DNA from: Macrothele yani
Lineage: Eukaryota; Arthropoda; Arachnida; Araneae; Macrothelidae
DNA length: 64,000 nt
Assembly (NCBI GenBank): GCA_039090855.1
Contig: CM076996.1
Span: 43,614,469 to 43,678,468 of the forward strand
Reading direction: 5' to 3'
Below are positions 21,866 to 32,881 of the stretch, piece by piece. The position numbers and the translations under genes are program-made. The notes under the pieces were generated by a model that did not search any database, was not told the DNA's origin, and saw only the letters and a list, made by a program, of their open reading frames with translations. Every line of letters starts with the position of its first letter. Within the stretch, counting starts at the first letter, position 1.

Positions 21866-23048
21866 AATATAATCATCATCATCATCCTCATCATTGTCAA
21901 CCATTATCAACCACCGCTACACGAAGGTCTCCCCAAGTTTCCTCCACAACGATCTGTCTTGTGCCAGTCTCCTCCATGTCACTTCCCATACTTTCGAATT
22001 TCATCCACCCATCTCCCATGTGGTCTTCTTCTGAGTCTTCTCCTGTCCCTTGAAATCCAATCTAAAATTTCGGCTGTCCATCGATGGTCTGTCCTTCTGG
22101 CACTATGTCCAGCCCATTGCCATTTCAGGGATTTAACTCTGATCATGATGTCTTCCACTCTTGTCATTTTTCGGATCCACGAGTTCCTCTTCTTATCTCT
22201 CCTGATTACACTAAGCATGAACCTCTGCATGCTGCTTTGAGTTGTCTGCAGCCTTTGTATGGCTCTTTTAGCTAAGGTCCACGTCTCTGCACCATACGTA
22301 AGCACTGGAAGGATGCATTGATCAAACACTTTTCTTTTAAGACATAATGGCATATTGCTCTTGAAAATTATGCTGTTTCTTCCAAAAGCTCTCCAGGCAA
22401 GTTTTATACGCCGATTAATTTCTTCATCAATGTGACCCTCACTTGATATCTGCTGTCCAAGATAATCATACGTGACTGTCATCTCCAGCTTTTTTCCATC
22501 AATCGATAAATCTTCATTTCTTGAAAGAGCATTGCACATCACTTTTGTCTTCTGAAAGTTCATTTTTAATCCCACTTCTTTACTCTTGTCAACAAGTTTC
22601 AGCTCTGAGGGTAGTTGCAAAAATGACTATGTTAGCAGCAAAACGAAGGTGAGTTAGATAATCTCCATTAATATTTATCTCTTTGTTTTCCCAGTTCAGT
22701 GATTGAAAGACATTTTCCAATGTGGCATCAAAGAGCTTGGAAGATATAGTGTCACCTTGTCTCACTCCCTTTCCAATTTTTATGTGTGCTGTATTCTCAA
22801 ACAGCCGGATCTTTGCGCTTGCATTTTCATAGATGTCATTAATAATATTAATGTATGCATCTTCAACACCGCAAGATTTCAAAGCCATTTTAACTGCTGA
22901 TGGTTTCACTGAATCAAAGGCCTTTTCATAATCGATAAAAGCCATGCACAATGGAAGTTCATATTCCCTCGCTCTTTCAATTAGTTCTCTCAGTACGTGG
23001 ATATGATCTATAGTGCTGTAGCCACTCCTGAATCCAGCTTGTTCTCTA
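21866..23048 (-). pseudogene. RTE-clade retrotransposon, 5'-truncated copy A, minus strand
   Basis: It covers the RT domain from REQAGFRSGY (at 23048) through CMAFIDYEKAFDSVKPSAVK, a GVRQGDTISSKL motif and the FAA(N)IVIFA region, where the catalytic FADD box is mutated to FAAN. It then runs through the C-terminal region (YLGQQISSEGHI, then GRWVDEIRK) to the 3' end and GATGATGAT-type tail. A small deletion and frameshift near 22600 split the frame. It abuts copy B head to head without spacer. Confidence 0.88.
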
Positions 23049-24717
23049 GACAGTACGAAAAATTATCACTGAAGACGTAAGGAAATTCAACTGTGAACTA
23101 GTGAGGAAAGCAATTGAAAACAACCAAAGCCTAAAGATAGCAAAGGGACATCTCAGTAAGGGAAAAAAAAACAGATTATGGCACTGAAAAAAGAAGATGG
23201 TTCTGTAACAAGAAATAGAGGTGAAATCTTCCAGTCCTCCCAGCAGAAGTTGCACATGCAATCAAAATCATGAAGCGGGGAAAAGCTCTTGGGGAAGATG
23301 GAATTACTGTAGACATCATACAAGAAGCAAGTGGAGAAATTGAAACAGTACTCGCCCAAGTTTTCACTTGATGCCTTAATGAAGGGAAGATTCCAAAGGA
23401 TTGGAACAACGCTACAATGACCCTGCTACATAAAAAAGGTGACATTGAGGATCTCAGGAACTACAGACCTATCAGCCTCCTATCAGTGGTTCATAAAATC
23501 TTCATTAAAGTTCTTTCACACCGCTTGAAGGTGACAATGGACATGGCTCAACCGAGAGAACAAGCTGGATTCAGGAGTGGCTACAGCACTATAGATCATA
23601 TCCACGTACTGAGAGAACTAATTGAAAGAGCGAGGGAATATGAACTTCCACTGTGCATTGCTTTTATCGATTATGAAAATGCCTTTGATTCAGTGAAACA
23701 ATCAGCAGTTAAAATGGCTTTGAAATCTTGCGGTGTTGAAGATGCATACATTAATATTATTAATAACATCTATGAAAATGCAAGTGCAAAGATTCAGTTG
23801 TTTGAGAATACAGCACACATAAAAATTGGAAAGGGAGTGAGACAAGGTGACACCATATCTTCCAAGCTCTTTAATGCCACATTGGAAAATGTCTTTCAAT
23901 CACTGAACTGGGAAAACAAAGAGATAAATATTAATGGAGATTATCTAACTCCCCTTCGTTTTGCTGATAACATAGTCATTTTTGCAACTACCCCTTAGAG
24001 CTGAAACTTGCTGACAAGATATAAAGAAGTGGGATTGAAAATGAACTTTCAGAAGACCAAAGTGATGTACAATGCTTTTACAAGAATTGAAGATTTATCG
24101 ATTAATGGAGAAAAGCTGGAGATAAGAGATGCGTACGTTTATCTTGGACAGCAGATATCAAGTGAGGGTCACATTGATGAAGAAATTAATCGGCGTACAA
24201 AACTTGCCTGGACAGCTTTTGGAAGAAACAGCATAATTTTCAAGAGCAATATGCCATTATGTCTTAAAAGAAAAGTGTTTGATCAATGCATCCTTCCAGT
24301 GCTTACGTATAGTGCAGAAACGTGGACCTTAATTAAAAGAGACATACAAAGGCTGCAGACAACTCAAAGCAGCATGGAGAGGTGCATGTTTGGTGTAACC
24401 GGCAGAGATAAGAAGAGGAACTTGTGTATCAGAAATATGACAAGAGTGGAAGACATCATGATCAGAGTAAAATCCCTGAAATGGCAATGGGGTGGACATA
24501 CTGCCAGAAGGACAGACCATCGATGGACAGTCGAAATTTTAGATTGGATTCCAAGGGACAGGAAAAGACCCAGAAGAAGACCACATGGGAGATGGGTGGA
24601 TGAAATTCGAAAGTATGCGGGAGTAACATGGAGGAGACTGGCACAAGGCAGACCGTTGTGGAAGAGGCTTGGAGAGACCTTCGTCCAGCAGTGGATTGAA
24701 AATGGTTGATGATGACA
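23049..24717 (+). pseudogene. RTE-clade retrotransposon, 5'-truncated copy B, plus strand
   Basis: It starts in the linker before the RT (KTVRKIITEDVRKFNCELVR) and runs to the 3' tail. Main open pieces are 23417-23998 (RT motifs LLHKKGDIEDLRNYRPISLL, FIDYENAFDSV and GVRQGDTIS; FADD is altered to FADN) and 24008-24709 (C-terminal region). Stops and frameshifts before 23417 remove the start. It shares with copy A a net ~15-bp deletion just after the FADD region (GAGCTGAAACTTG) that the copies at 56 and 58 kb lack. Confidence 0.88.
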
Positions 24718-24720
24718 GTA

Positions 24721-24945
24721 TATTGACAAAAGTCACCGGACACCTAGAAGAGAAACACAATATAGCATTTATTGACATACATTAGTACGGTGTCGATTCG
24801 CCTGTGGTCATTAGTACGGTGTCGATTCACCTATGCATGCACTGACCCTTCGAGACATGCTTTCGACCAGGTTTTGGAACATAGCGATAGGTATGCGCTT
24901 CCATTCAGTACATAATGCTGCAGCGAACTGTTGCTTAGCACAGCG
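24721..24945 (-). pseudogene. Tc1-like transposase C-terminal stub with TIR
   Basis: The minus strand encodes a typical Tc1 C-terminus: WKRIPIAMFQNLVESMSRRV followed by SACIGESTPY and a stop. A candidate TIR (TATTGACAAAAGTCACCGG) lies at 24721, right after the RTE tail. The rest of the element is missing. A duplicated GTACGGTGTCGATTC block is at the C-terminus. Confidence 0.7.
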
Positions 24946-25020
24946 GTTCCCAACCTTTTCTACAGTATTCCTCCCCCATCGGGGCTAACTTGCAATGGCG
25001 CCTCCTCCCACCAGCATACC
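24939..25020 (+). mobile_element. hAT-like terminus
   Basis: CAGCGGTTCCCAACCTTTTC resembles ends of hAT elements widespread in animals. No matching opposite end was found in the window, so this is a fragment call only. Confidence 0.4.
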
Positions 25021-25299
25021 CACAGGTGTTTATTGCTTGTGACGTATATTCTAAATTAACTTTCCTTTTTAGTTTCTTTCCCTATGTAAATCTTGAGTTT
25101 GTTCTCAGTTATACTTCACTCTTAACGTGATATCTTTTCTCTGAAACGAATACTGTTGGCAACATAATTGAGGTTGAATGAACGTGACGTATGCCTGAGA
25201 TAAGATAAGAACGAGAGATAAAAACGACGACTAAACTGTTGTAAGCGAGCGTTGCTGAAGAGCGTTGTGTTATAGAGCGTTGTGTTAAGAGCTGTGGAG

Positions 25300-25432
25300 T
25301 TTAGGACATTTGGGCACCGGACTTTTGGGCACCGGACATTTGGGCACCCGGACATTTGGGCACCGGACATTTGGGCACCGGACATTTGGGCACCCGGACA
25401 TTTGGGCACCCGGACATTTGGGCACAAATCTT
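25300..25432. repeat. minisatellite, GGACATTTGGGCACC units
   Basis: About eight head-to-tail units of 15-17 bp. The complementary array is at 44402-44510 and 44668-44745. Open frames through it simply translate the repeat. Confidence 0.95.
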
Positions 25433-25509
25433 GAGGAGCCGTACAAAAATTGCCGGTTTTTTTTCGCTGTGAGGGCAATTGAATGAAGAAAACGTTTCTA
25501 GTAAGACAA

Positions 25510-25660
25510 ACGACAATTGGGTGTCCAGGGGGGAGAGCCCCCCCGCCGCCGTTAATATAGCCAAATTTTTGATAAATTTAAAACACTAAAATAGACGAAA
25601 CCTTTTTTTAAATGTTTGACAGCCTTGAAGGAGGTAAGGATTTTTCTGAGCCCCCCCCCC
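25510..25660 (+). repeat. flanking block repeated at 27715-27850
   Basis: Both blocks read GGGGGAGA(G/A)CC, then ATAGCCAAATT, TTGATAAATTTAAAA, AAATAGACGAAACC and GACAGCCTTGAA in the same order. They bracket the satellites between them. Confidence 0.75.
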
Positions 25661-25724
25661 CGCACACATAAAATGTCCGTAATTTCGTATTTTCTTATTT
25701 ACGATATTTTTCTATAAACTATAC

Positions 25725-26920
25725 CTAAACAAATTCTCTGCTAGTATGAGGAAACCCAGGACTCTTGTCGAGTGTGTGTGCGTGTGGAGGGGGGGGGGGG
25801 GCTTAAAACCTAAAATATGAAATATAAAAAATGTATGGTCCGATGGTGAGACTTTCAGCGATGTTTTTCTATAAACTATAACGAAACAAATTCTCTGCGA
25901 GTATGACGAATCCCAGGACTCTTGTCGAGTGTTGGGGGGGGGGGGGGGGAAGGGGGGGGGGGCTTAAAACCTAAAATATGAAATATAAAAAATGTATGGT
26001 CCGATGGTGAGATTTTCAGCGATGTTTTTCTATAAACTATAAGGAAACAAATTCTCTGCGAGTATGACGAAACCCAGGACTCTTGTCGAGTGTGTGTGGG
26101 GGGAAGGGGGGGGGGCTTAAAACCTAAAATATGAAATATAAAAAATGTATGGTCCGATCGGGAGATTTTCAGCGAAATTTTTCTATGAACTATACCTAAA
26201 CAAATTCTCTGCGAGTATGAGGAAACCCAGGACTCTTGTCGAGTGTGTGTGTGGAGGGGGGTGGGGGGTGGTGGCTTAAAACCTAAAATATGAAATATAA
26301 AAAAATTGTGGTCCGATCGAGAGATTTTCCGCGATGTTTTTCTAGAAACTATAACTAAACAAATTCTCTGCGAGTATGAGGAAACCCAGGACTCTTGTCG
26401 AGTGTGTGTGTGGAGGGGGGGGGGGGCTTAAAACCTAAAATATATGAAATATAAAAAAATGTATGGTCCGATGGTAAGATTTTCAGCGATGTTTTCTATA
26501 AACTATAACGAAACAAATTCTCTGCGAGTATGACGAAACCCAGGACTCTTGTCGAGTGGGGGAGGGGGGCTTAAAACCTAAAATATGAAATATAAAAAAT
26601 GTATGGTCCGATGGTGAGATTTTCAGCGATGTTTTTCTATAAACTATAACGAAACAAATTCTCTGCGAGTATGACGAATCCCAGGACTCTTGTCGAGTGT
26701 GGGGGGAAGGGGGGGGGCTTAAAACCTAAAATATGAAATATAAAAAATTTCTGGTCCGATCGGGAGATTTTCAGCGAAATTTTTCTATAAACTATAACTA
26801 AACAAATTCTCTGCGAGTATGAGGAAACCCAGGACTCTTGTCGAGTGTGTGTGTGGAGGGGGGGGGGGGGGGGGCTTAAAACCTAAAATATGAAATATAA
26901 AAAAATTGTGGTCCGATCGG
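25725..26920 (+). repeat. satellite A, ~150-bp units with long G runs, about eight copies
   Basis: Each unit has AAATTCTCTGCGAGTATGA, CCCAGGACTCTTGTCGAGTG, a variable G run of 7-17, CTTAAAACCTAAAATATGAA and GGTCCGATCGGGAGATTTTC. Units differ mainly in G-run length. Confidence 0.95.
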
Positions 26921-27610
26921 GAGATTTTCAGCCATTACAAGCTGCAAGTCATCGAATTGTCTGAGGGCATCTGCTGCCTCAGGAAACTAGGGGGAAACCA
27001 AAAGCGTAAAATATCAAGATTTCTCATTAATCTTCCGATCGGGAGATCTTCAGCATTTACAAGCTGCAACTCGACAAATTTTCTCAGAGCATGTGCACTC
27101 TCTGGAAACCTGTCGGCGATGGGGGGGGGGGGGTTAATACCAAAAGTGTAAAATATGAAAAATTCCTCCTCCCATCGGGAGATTTTCGGATTTTCGGCAT
27201 TTACAAGCTACAACTCCACATTATTTGAAGGCATGTGCCAACTCAGCAATCGTGTGTGCGAGGGGGGGGGGATACGTACCAAAAGTGTAAAATATGAAGA
27301 CTTTCTCGTCCGATCGGGAGATTTTCAGTATTTACAAGCTGCAGCTCGACAAATATTTTTCTGTTCTGAGCGTATGTGCCTACGCAGCAAACCCGTCCGG
27401 GGGGGGGGGGGGGGGGTAATTTCAAAAGTGTAAAATATGAAGGATTTCTCGTCCGATCGGCAGATTTTCGGCATTTACAACTGGACACATTATTTGAGGA
27501 CGTGTGCCTACTCAGGAAACCTATCGGGCGAGGGGGGGGTTGTAGCTTGTAAATGTTGAAAATCTTCGGATCGGACGAGAAATGCTTCATATTTTACACT
27601 TTTGAAATTA
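26921..27610 (+). repeat. satellite B, ~130-150-bp units with G runs
   Basis: Related to satellite A through the CGATCGGGAGATTTTCAGC block, but with TTTACAAGCTGCAACTCGAC and AAAGTGTAAAATATGA. About five units, the last partly inverted near 27540-27610. The reverse-orientation counterpart is at 43005-44300. Confidence 0.9.
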
Positions 27611-27714
27611 CCCCCTCCCCCGGACGGGATAATTTCGTCGTCCTGGATCGGGATTACATAGCTCATAATCATGAATATGTATTACATCATATTCATGATT
27701 ACATAGCACCGGGC

Positions 27715-27850
27715 GCTCATGGGGGAGAACCTCCCCCCGCCTGTAACATAGCCAAATTATTGATAAATTTAAAATACTAAAATAGACGAAACCTTTTTTT
27801 AAATGTTTGACAGCCTTGAACCTTGAAGGAGGTAAGGGTTTTTCTTACCC
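27715..27850 (+). repeat. second copy of the 25510-25660 block
   Basis: Direct-orientation copy with a small extra duplication (CCTTGAACCTTGAAGG). It ends the satellite region. Confidence 0.7.
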
Positions 27851-27979
27851 CCTTCCTCCAAGTACTCATACGGGTACCACTGCATGGCACATTTCTTAGG
27901 TTTCAAAGGAACAAAACAATTACACCAGAACTCATACTATGCTCGGAAAAGGACGACAAGGAGGAATTTTTTTATAACG

Positions 27980-29085
27980 TCTCACTTTTACTTAGGCACT
28001 AAATCAAGTTATTAATATTTCTCTTTTACTGAATTAGACACTAAATTACTGTGCCTCATTCGTAGGCCCTTTTGTCAGCCTTTATTTCTACCGATGCCAT
28101 ATTCATAACGTTTACGTATCAACTCAAGGTAATAATATTGCGCTTTCACTTAAGCACGAAATATTAATTCATAGACCCTACCTAGGCATTTTTAACAGTT
28201 TTTGTTCTATCGATGTCACATTTATAACAATTACGTATCAACACAAGTTAATAATATTCCGCTTTTACTTAAGCACTAAATATTATTTCATAGGCCCTAA
28301 GCCTAGGCCTTTTTAACAGCTTTTGTTCTATCGATGTCACATTCATAACAATTACCTGTCAAATCAAGTTAATAATATTCCGCTTTTACTTAAGCACTAA
28401 ATATTATTTCACAGGCCCTAGGCCTAGGCATTTTTAACAGTTTTTGTTCGATCGATGTCACATTCATAACAATTATGTATCAACTCAAGTTACTAATATT
28501 CTGCGTTTACTTTTTCACTAAAAATTTTCTCACAGGCCCTAGGCCCAGGCCTTTTTAGCAGTTTTAGTTGTACCGATGTCACATTCATAACAATTACGTA
28601 TCAAGTTAAGGTAATAATATTGCGTTTTTACTTAAGCACTAAATATTATTTCACAGGCCCTAGGCCTAGGCCTTTTTAACAGTTTTTGTTCTATCGATGT
28701 CACATTCATAACAATTACGTACAACTCAAGTTAATAATATCCTGCCTTTACTTTTTCGCTAAAAATTTCTCACAGGGCCCTAGGCGTAGCCCTTTTTAAC
28801 AGTTTTTGTTCTATCCATGTCACATTCATAATAATTACGTATCAACTCAAGTTAATTATATTCTGCTTTTACTTAAGCACTAAATATCATTTCACAGGCC
28901 CTAGGCCTAGGCCTTTATTACACTTTCTGTTCAAGCGATGTCACATTCATAACAATTACGTATCAACTCAAGTTAATAATATCCTACCCTTACTTTTTCA
29001 CTAAAAAATTTCTCACAGGGCCTAGGCCTTTTTAAGTTTTTTTCTATTCATGTCACATTCATAACAATTACGTATCAACTCAAGT
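27980..29085 (+). repeat. satellite C, ~120-bp units, about nine copies
   Basis: Units share GGCCCTAGGCCTAGGCC (self-complementary), TTTTTAACAGTTTTTGTTC, CGATGTCACATTCATAACAA, ATTACGTATCAACTCAAG and TTTTACTTAAGCACTAAAT. Units are moderately diverged from one another. Confidence 0.92.
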
Positions 29086-29956
29086 TGGATCAACGAAAAC
29101 TCCCACACTTTCTCGCACTGCTCAGCAAAGGGCGGAAAGCTCGCACACCGAAAAACTTTTGAACACCTTTTCATGTAAGGGGATGTACACGAACTGCGTT
29201 TCATTCCGAGATCTTGTCAGAGTGTGGAAGTTTTCCTAGCTGACCATAACGAAATGTACCAGTTTTCCTGGGCATGGTGAATATATTACAAATATGTCAA
29301 AATAATGTCAGTAGACGATGACATCGCTCTGTTCACGTTCTTTTATAAACAACTCATAGCAACTGAAAAATTGTTGTTCGGACACCGCTGAACAGAGTGA
29401 TGGCATCGTCTATTTCCTAGGCATATATGGAAATGCGTATGTAAGATTACATTGACACAAGGTTTATGCAGAAGCTTTTCGATTCATTAAATCTTCAGCA
29501 ATGATTTTAATATTTCGCATGTCATAACATGCAATACAAGGTAATCAACGGGGACTCAACCAGTTGATCTTGAGGTCTTTTTAGAAGATTTTAAATGACA
29601 ACCTATTGTATTTGCAATAAATTTTGGTTGAGATCGACTGTCGGTCTGTTTTCCCCGAAATCTCGTCTGTCAACGTTTACTTTCTAATCAAAGCTGACAT
29701 CTGCTCCTGCTGTTTTTATGGTCCCATTAAATGAAAGCTGAGACGCTTCCCCTTCTCAGTATAACTGCTTTACTGTCCACAGGGGGAAAAAAGGGGCGGG
29801 AACTCCTCATCATCACCGCCGCTGACTGACCACAAGATCAAAGAATATTGGACTTCCGCTCCCCCTTCATTAATGCCCCAGCAGGGCCGAAGGGGAGTTT
29901 AGTTTATTTACACGAGACTGGGTGAGACTGGGTCTGGTGTCAAGCGACCCTCTGGA
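29086..29956. other. unassigned sequence with a 24-bp-arm inverted repeat at 29312-29412
   Basis: No gene recognised. TAGACGATGACATCGC (29312) and GCATCGTCTA (ending 29412) begin and end two 24-base arms that pair with one mismatch and one G-U, around a 53-base loop. Confidence 0.5.
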
Positions 29957-30818
29957 AATCGTGCGCAAAGCGACCCTGTTATATTTTATCGTGGGCGAAG
30001 CTACCCTGCTAATCGAATCATTTTACTTATATATATACAAATCGTAGTGAAATTATTTATATCTAATTAATTAAGTACTTACATCTTCTGAATTTTGTAG
30101 CTTTAGTCCAAATTGGTAACATAGTTTAATGCTTTAAGGCATTTTTTAATTTCTTCAGAATTTCCAAATTCGACGTGTGATGCACAAACAACAATTAAAA
30201 GAATTAGAAGAACTTGGTCGGAAAAGGAAGAAGATGCATATACAAGTAGACGAACGCATTCGCAATATCATGGGGGAATTTGGAAATTTTAAAGTTCTTA
30301 AAAAATGCCTGAAAGCATTAAGCTGTGTTATCAAGTTGGACTAAGTGCAAAAGCTACAAAATTCAGATGTAGGTACTTAATTAATGATGTAAATAATTTG
30401 ACTACGATTTGTATATATATAGTATACACATATAAAATGATATTACAGACTTGTATTTAGTATAAAAAACTTGATGTAAGTAATTCATTAATTAGATGTA
30501 AATAAATAATTTGACTACGATTTCTATATATATATACCATCGATGGACAGCCGAAATTTTAGATTGGATTCCAAGGGACAGGAAAAGACCCAGAAGAAGA
30601 CCACATGGGAGATGGGTGGATGAAATTCGAAAGTATGCGGGAGTGACATGGAGGAGACCGGCACAAGACAGACAGACCGTTGTGGAGGAAACTTGGCTAA
30701 ACCTTCGTCCAGCAATGGATTGAAAATGGTTGACAATGATGATATAAGTAAAATGATTCGAATAGCAGGGTCGCTTCGTCCACGAACAAATATAACAGGG
30801 TCGCTTTTGCGCATGATT
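29957..30818. mobile_element. foldback element, ~230-bp arms, split by an RTE fragment
   Basis: The left arm starts GTGCGCAAAGCGACCCTG. The right arm ends CAGGGTCGCTTTTGCGC. Inward matches include GTCCAAATTGGTAAC/AAGTTGGACT-, GCATTTTTTAA- and CCAAATTC-type blocks. The right arm has an internal duplication (AATAATTTGACTACGATTT twice) and received the 3' end of an RTE at 30537-30744. The ~100-bp unpaired centre encodes nothing evident. Confidence 0.75.
30537..30744 (+). mobile_element. RTE 3' fragment
   Basis: The last ~205 bp of the RTE (from CATCGATGGACAGCCGAAAT to AATGGTTGACAATGATGAT), severely 5'-truncated and placed in a TA-rich stretch. The C-terminal codons GRWVDEIRKYAGVTWRR are still readable. 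Confidence 0.9.
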
Positions 30819-30821
30819 TTT

Positions 30822-32125
30822 TTCTCTGGATAAAATCTCCGCGAGTTGGTTTCTTTCAGTGTGAGGAGGCCATCAGCCCCACCCACACTGCCCCCAGCGA
30901 CTAGGGAGTGGCAGTCGTGTTTGGAAGTTTGGGGAAAAAAGTCGGCCATGTTTCCTCTTGAGTGGAGAAAGTTTAGTTGCATAAGAGGTAAGCTCTCTTC
31001 ATTGTCTTAGGGTTTTAGGTTTTATAAGTTCAATGTTTGTACTTCTTGTATTTTTCTCTGTTGTTTTTTGCTTTTTAGCATTTAGGCACTGGCTAGACTG
31101 TTAACATTTTTGCGGGTTTTAACTCTTTCTTTTCTTGGTATCTTTGCGCGTCTTTTAGGAAACTTAGGCACAGAAGCTGGCTAAGCATAGTTCCTTTACT
31201 TTGCGCTGTATTTTCAAAGTAGTTAAGGTCTTAATAACTACTTAATTATGCACTTAAAGCACTGCTGAAATACTTTGTACATATTGCAACTAATTGTTTA
31301 TGTCATATAACTTTCACAAAGCTTTTCTTTAGTTAATTATTGTCTTTAATTTATTCTCGTTTTTGTGTTGTCAGATGTTGCGGAGTAGGGGTTTTAGAAT
31401 CAAGTTTTCTTTTCAAAAATCTGAGTTTTAAAAAATTAATATTTCCTTTTAATTGCAATGTAAAAATTTGGAATTCTTTTGTATTACTTTTCAGGTTTAT
31501 ATTCTCTCTCAGGCGAACTTGGCGTTTCGTTATAGCTGAAAATTATTTCTAATTATTATGTCACTCTCACAACTTGAGTTCTCTTTAATCTTCTTCTCTC
31601 TGTTTAATAGTAACAGATGAAGAGCATGGGTCGGGCCATGGAAGTTATGGATGCAAGCTAAATTGTTAACCAGCGCTAGGTCATACAACTCTGCGGAGGT
31701 CATGACATATATATATAAATTTTAAAACAATTTTTGGTGGGCTTATTACTTGCATCCATGGCTTTGCAGAAACCCATTTCCAACTAGGTCTTTGTGGAAG
31801 TGAGAAAATGCAGAGTTTTTGCTGGTCCTTGATAAAGCCAAGGCTCAGTATTCTCGACACTTTCTACATTCAGTTGTTTTATTTTATTTTTTATCTTTTC
31901 TCCTTTTACTCACACCAGTAGACATATAACCCTTTCTATGTTGTACTTGGTATTAGTCAAAAATATATAATTTTTTTTTGCTTAGGTCTCTTCTTAATAG
32001 AATGTGAATTCTGAATTTTCGTAACTGCTGCGTTGCGCGTTTCGATCTTCAGGTTAATTTTGCAACTTTCGTTTTAAATTCTAAAGTTTTTCCTTAGTTT
32101 TCAGCATTGCTCTTCAGTATATATA
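30822..32125 (+). repeat. 1.3-kb unclassified dispersed repeat, copy 1
   Basis: It is similar over its whole length to the reverse complement of 60228-61545. Shared anchors: AAAATCTCCGCGAGTTGG at the start; GAGAAAGTTTAGTTGCATAAGAGGTAAGCTCTC with a conserved GTAAG donor-like site; AGGTCATACAACTCTGC; GATCTTCAGGTTA and a TA run at the end (only short parts quoted within each block matter). No long open frame. It could be a non-coding transposon or a duplicated promoter/first-exon segment. Confidence 0.7.
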
Positions 32126-32436
32126 TATATATATTGCATAAAGCAAACAAAATCGTTTTTGTTTTTTTTTCTTTTGAGAAGGAGATAAAGTATACCTCTG
32201 AACCGTTTCCTGTACTTCCAATAACGGGCACAAGAATGGCAAAAAAAAAAAATGTTATTTTTCACTGCTTCCCTCAGAAGGTCAAACAGGTACTCCGCGG
32301 TTGAATAGAAATGTGCAAAGAAAATACGACATCATTGTAAAGAAAGCCACGTGTAAAAATACCTGTCTTCCCCTCTCCCTTAGGTTTTCTTTCTTTTCAG
32401 AATGACTGATTTTTTTGAATCAGGGTAAAAAGTCCC
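32126..32436. other. unassigned AT-rich sequence
   Basis: No feature recognised besides homopolymers. Confidence 0.4.
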
Positions 32437-32523
32437 TAGAAAAAAAAAGTCCGAGACTGTTGAAAAACGCGGAAAAAAAGTCCGAGACTGTTGAAAAACG
32501 CGGAAAAAAAGTCCGAGACTGTT
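32437..32523 (+). repeat. 31-bp tandem repeat, about three units
   Basis: Units contain AAAAAAAGTCCGAGACTGTT followed by GAAAAACGCGG. The array ends exactly where the TRIM-like LTR starts. Confidence 0.9.
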
Positions 32524-32881
32524 TATAACGAAGCAAATTTCTCCGTCATTTCTGTCCACGCCAGGATTCGAACCCTGATCCCCTCATTCCGGAATAAGTC
32601 ACTCTACCAATTGAGCTACGCGGACGTTTTGTTCTGATTTCTATCTGCCTTTATGTCGTGTGCGTCCTTCGGGCAGGTACGTCACATCTCCTGGTACGTT
32701 ACATCATCTCCGTCTTTTTTTTTTTTTTTTTTTCGAAGTGCCGGAGAAGGGATTCTCTTATTTTTCCTATCTCGCGGTGTGGAAAAAACATCACACCAAT
32801 GCGAGATTTTGAACGGTCGGGTCATCCGGATAGTTCGGGCGCCATTATAACGAAGTAAATTTCTCCGTCATTTCTGTCCAC
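32524..32881 (-). mobile_element. TRIM-like LTR element, truncated copy
   Basis: One complete 180-bp LTR (32524-32703) starts TGTAACG and ends CGTTATA on the minus strand. A short internal part follows, with the primer-binding-like TGGCGCCCGAAC next to the second LTR (complement at 32833-32844), and then only ~36 bp of that LTR (32846-32881) before the Polinton ATPase begins. The LTR contains a 72-nt tRNA-like sequence (32554-32625, minus) with acceptor strands GTCCGCG and CGTGGAC, TAGCTCAATTGGTAGAG and GGTTCGAATCC. Confidence 0.75.

Noticed and set aside
21866..24717. Single twin-primed (5'-inverted) RTE insertion
   Set aside because: Both arms contain the 3' end and tail, whereas twin priming gives only one 3' end.
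25122..25564. Open frames with CPNVRVPKCPGAQMSG-type repeats (also 44368-44766)
   Set aside because: They only translate the GGACATTTGGGCACC minisatellite; no codon bias or domain suggests a protein.
32556..32626. Candidate genuine tRNA genes at 32554-32625, 46571-46642, 54272-54343 and 54699-54769
   Set aside because: A and B boxes are present, but the anticodon loop is abnormal, the copies sit inside LTR repeats and their stems have diverged. They are repeat-embedded tRNA-like sequences.
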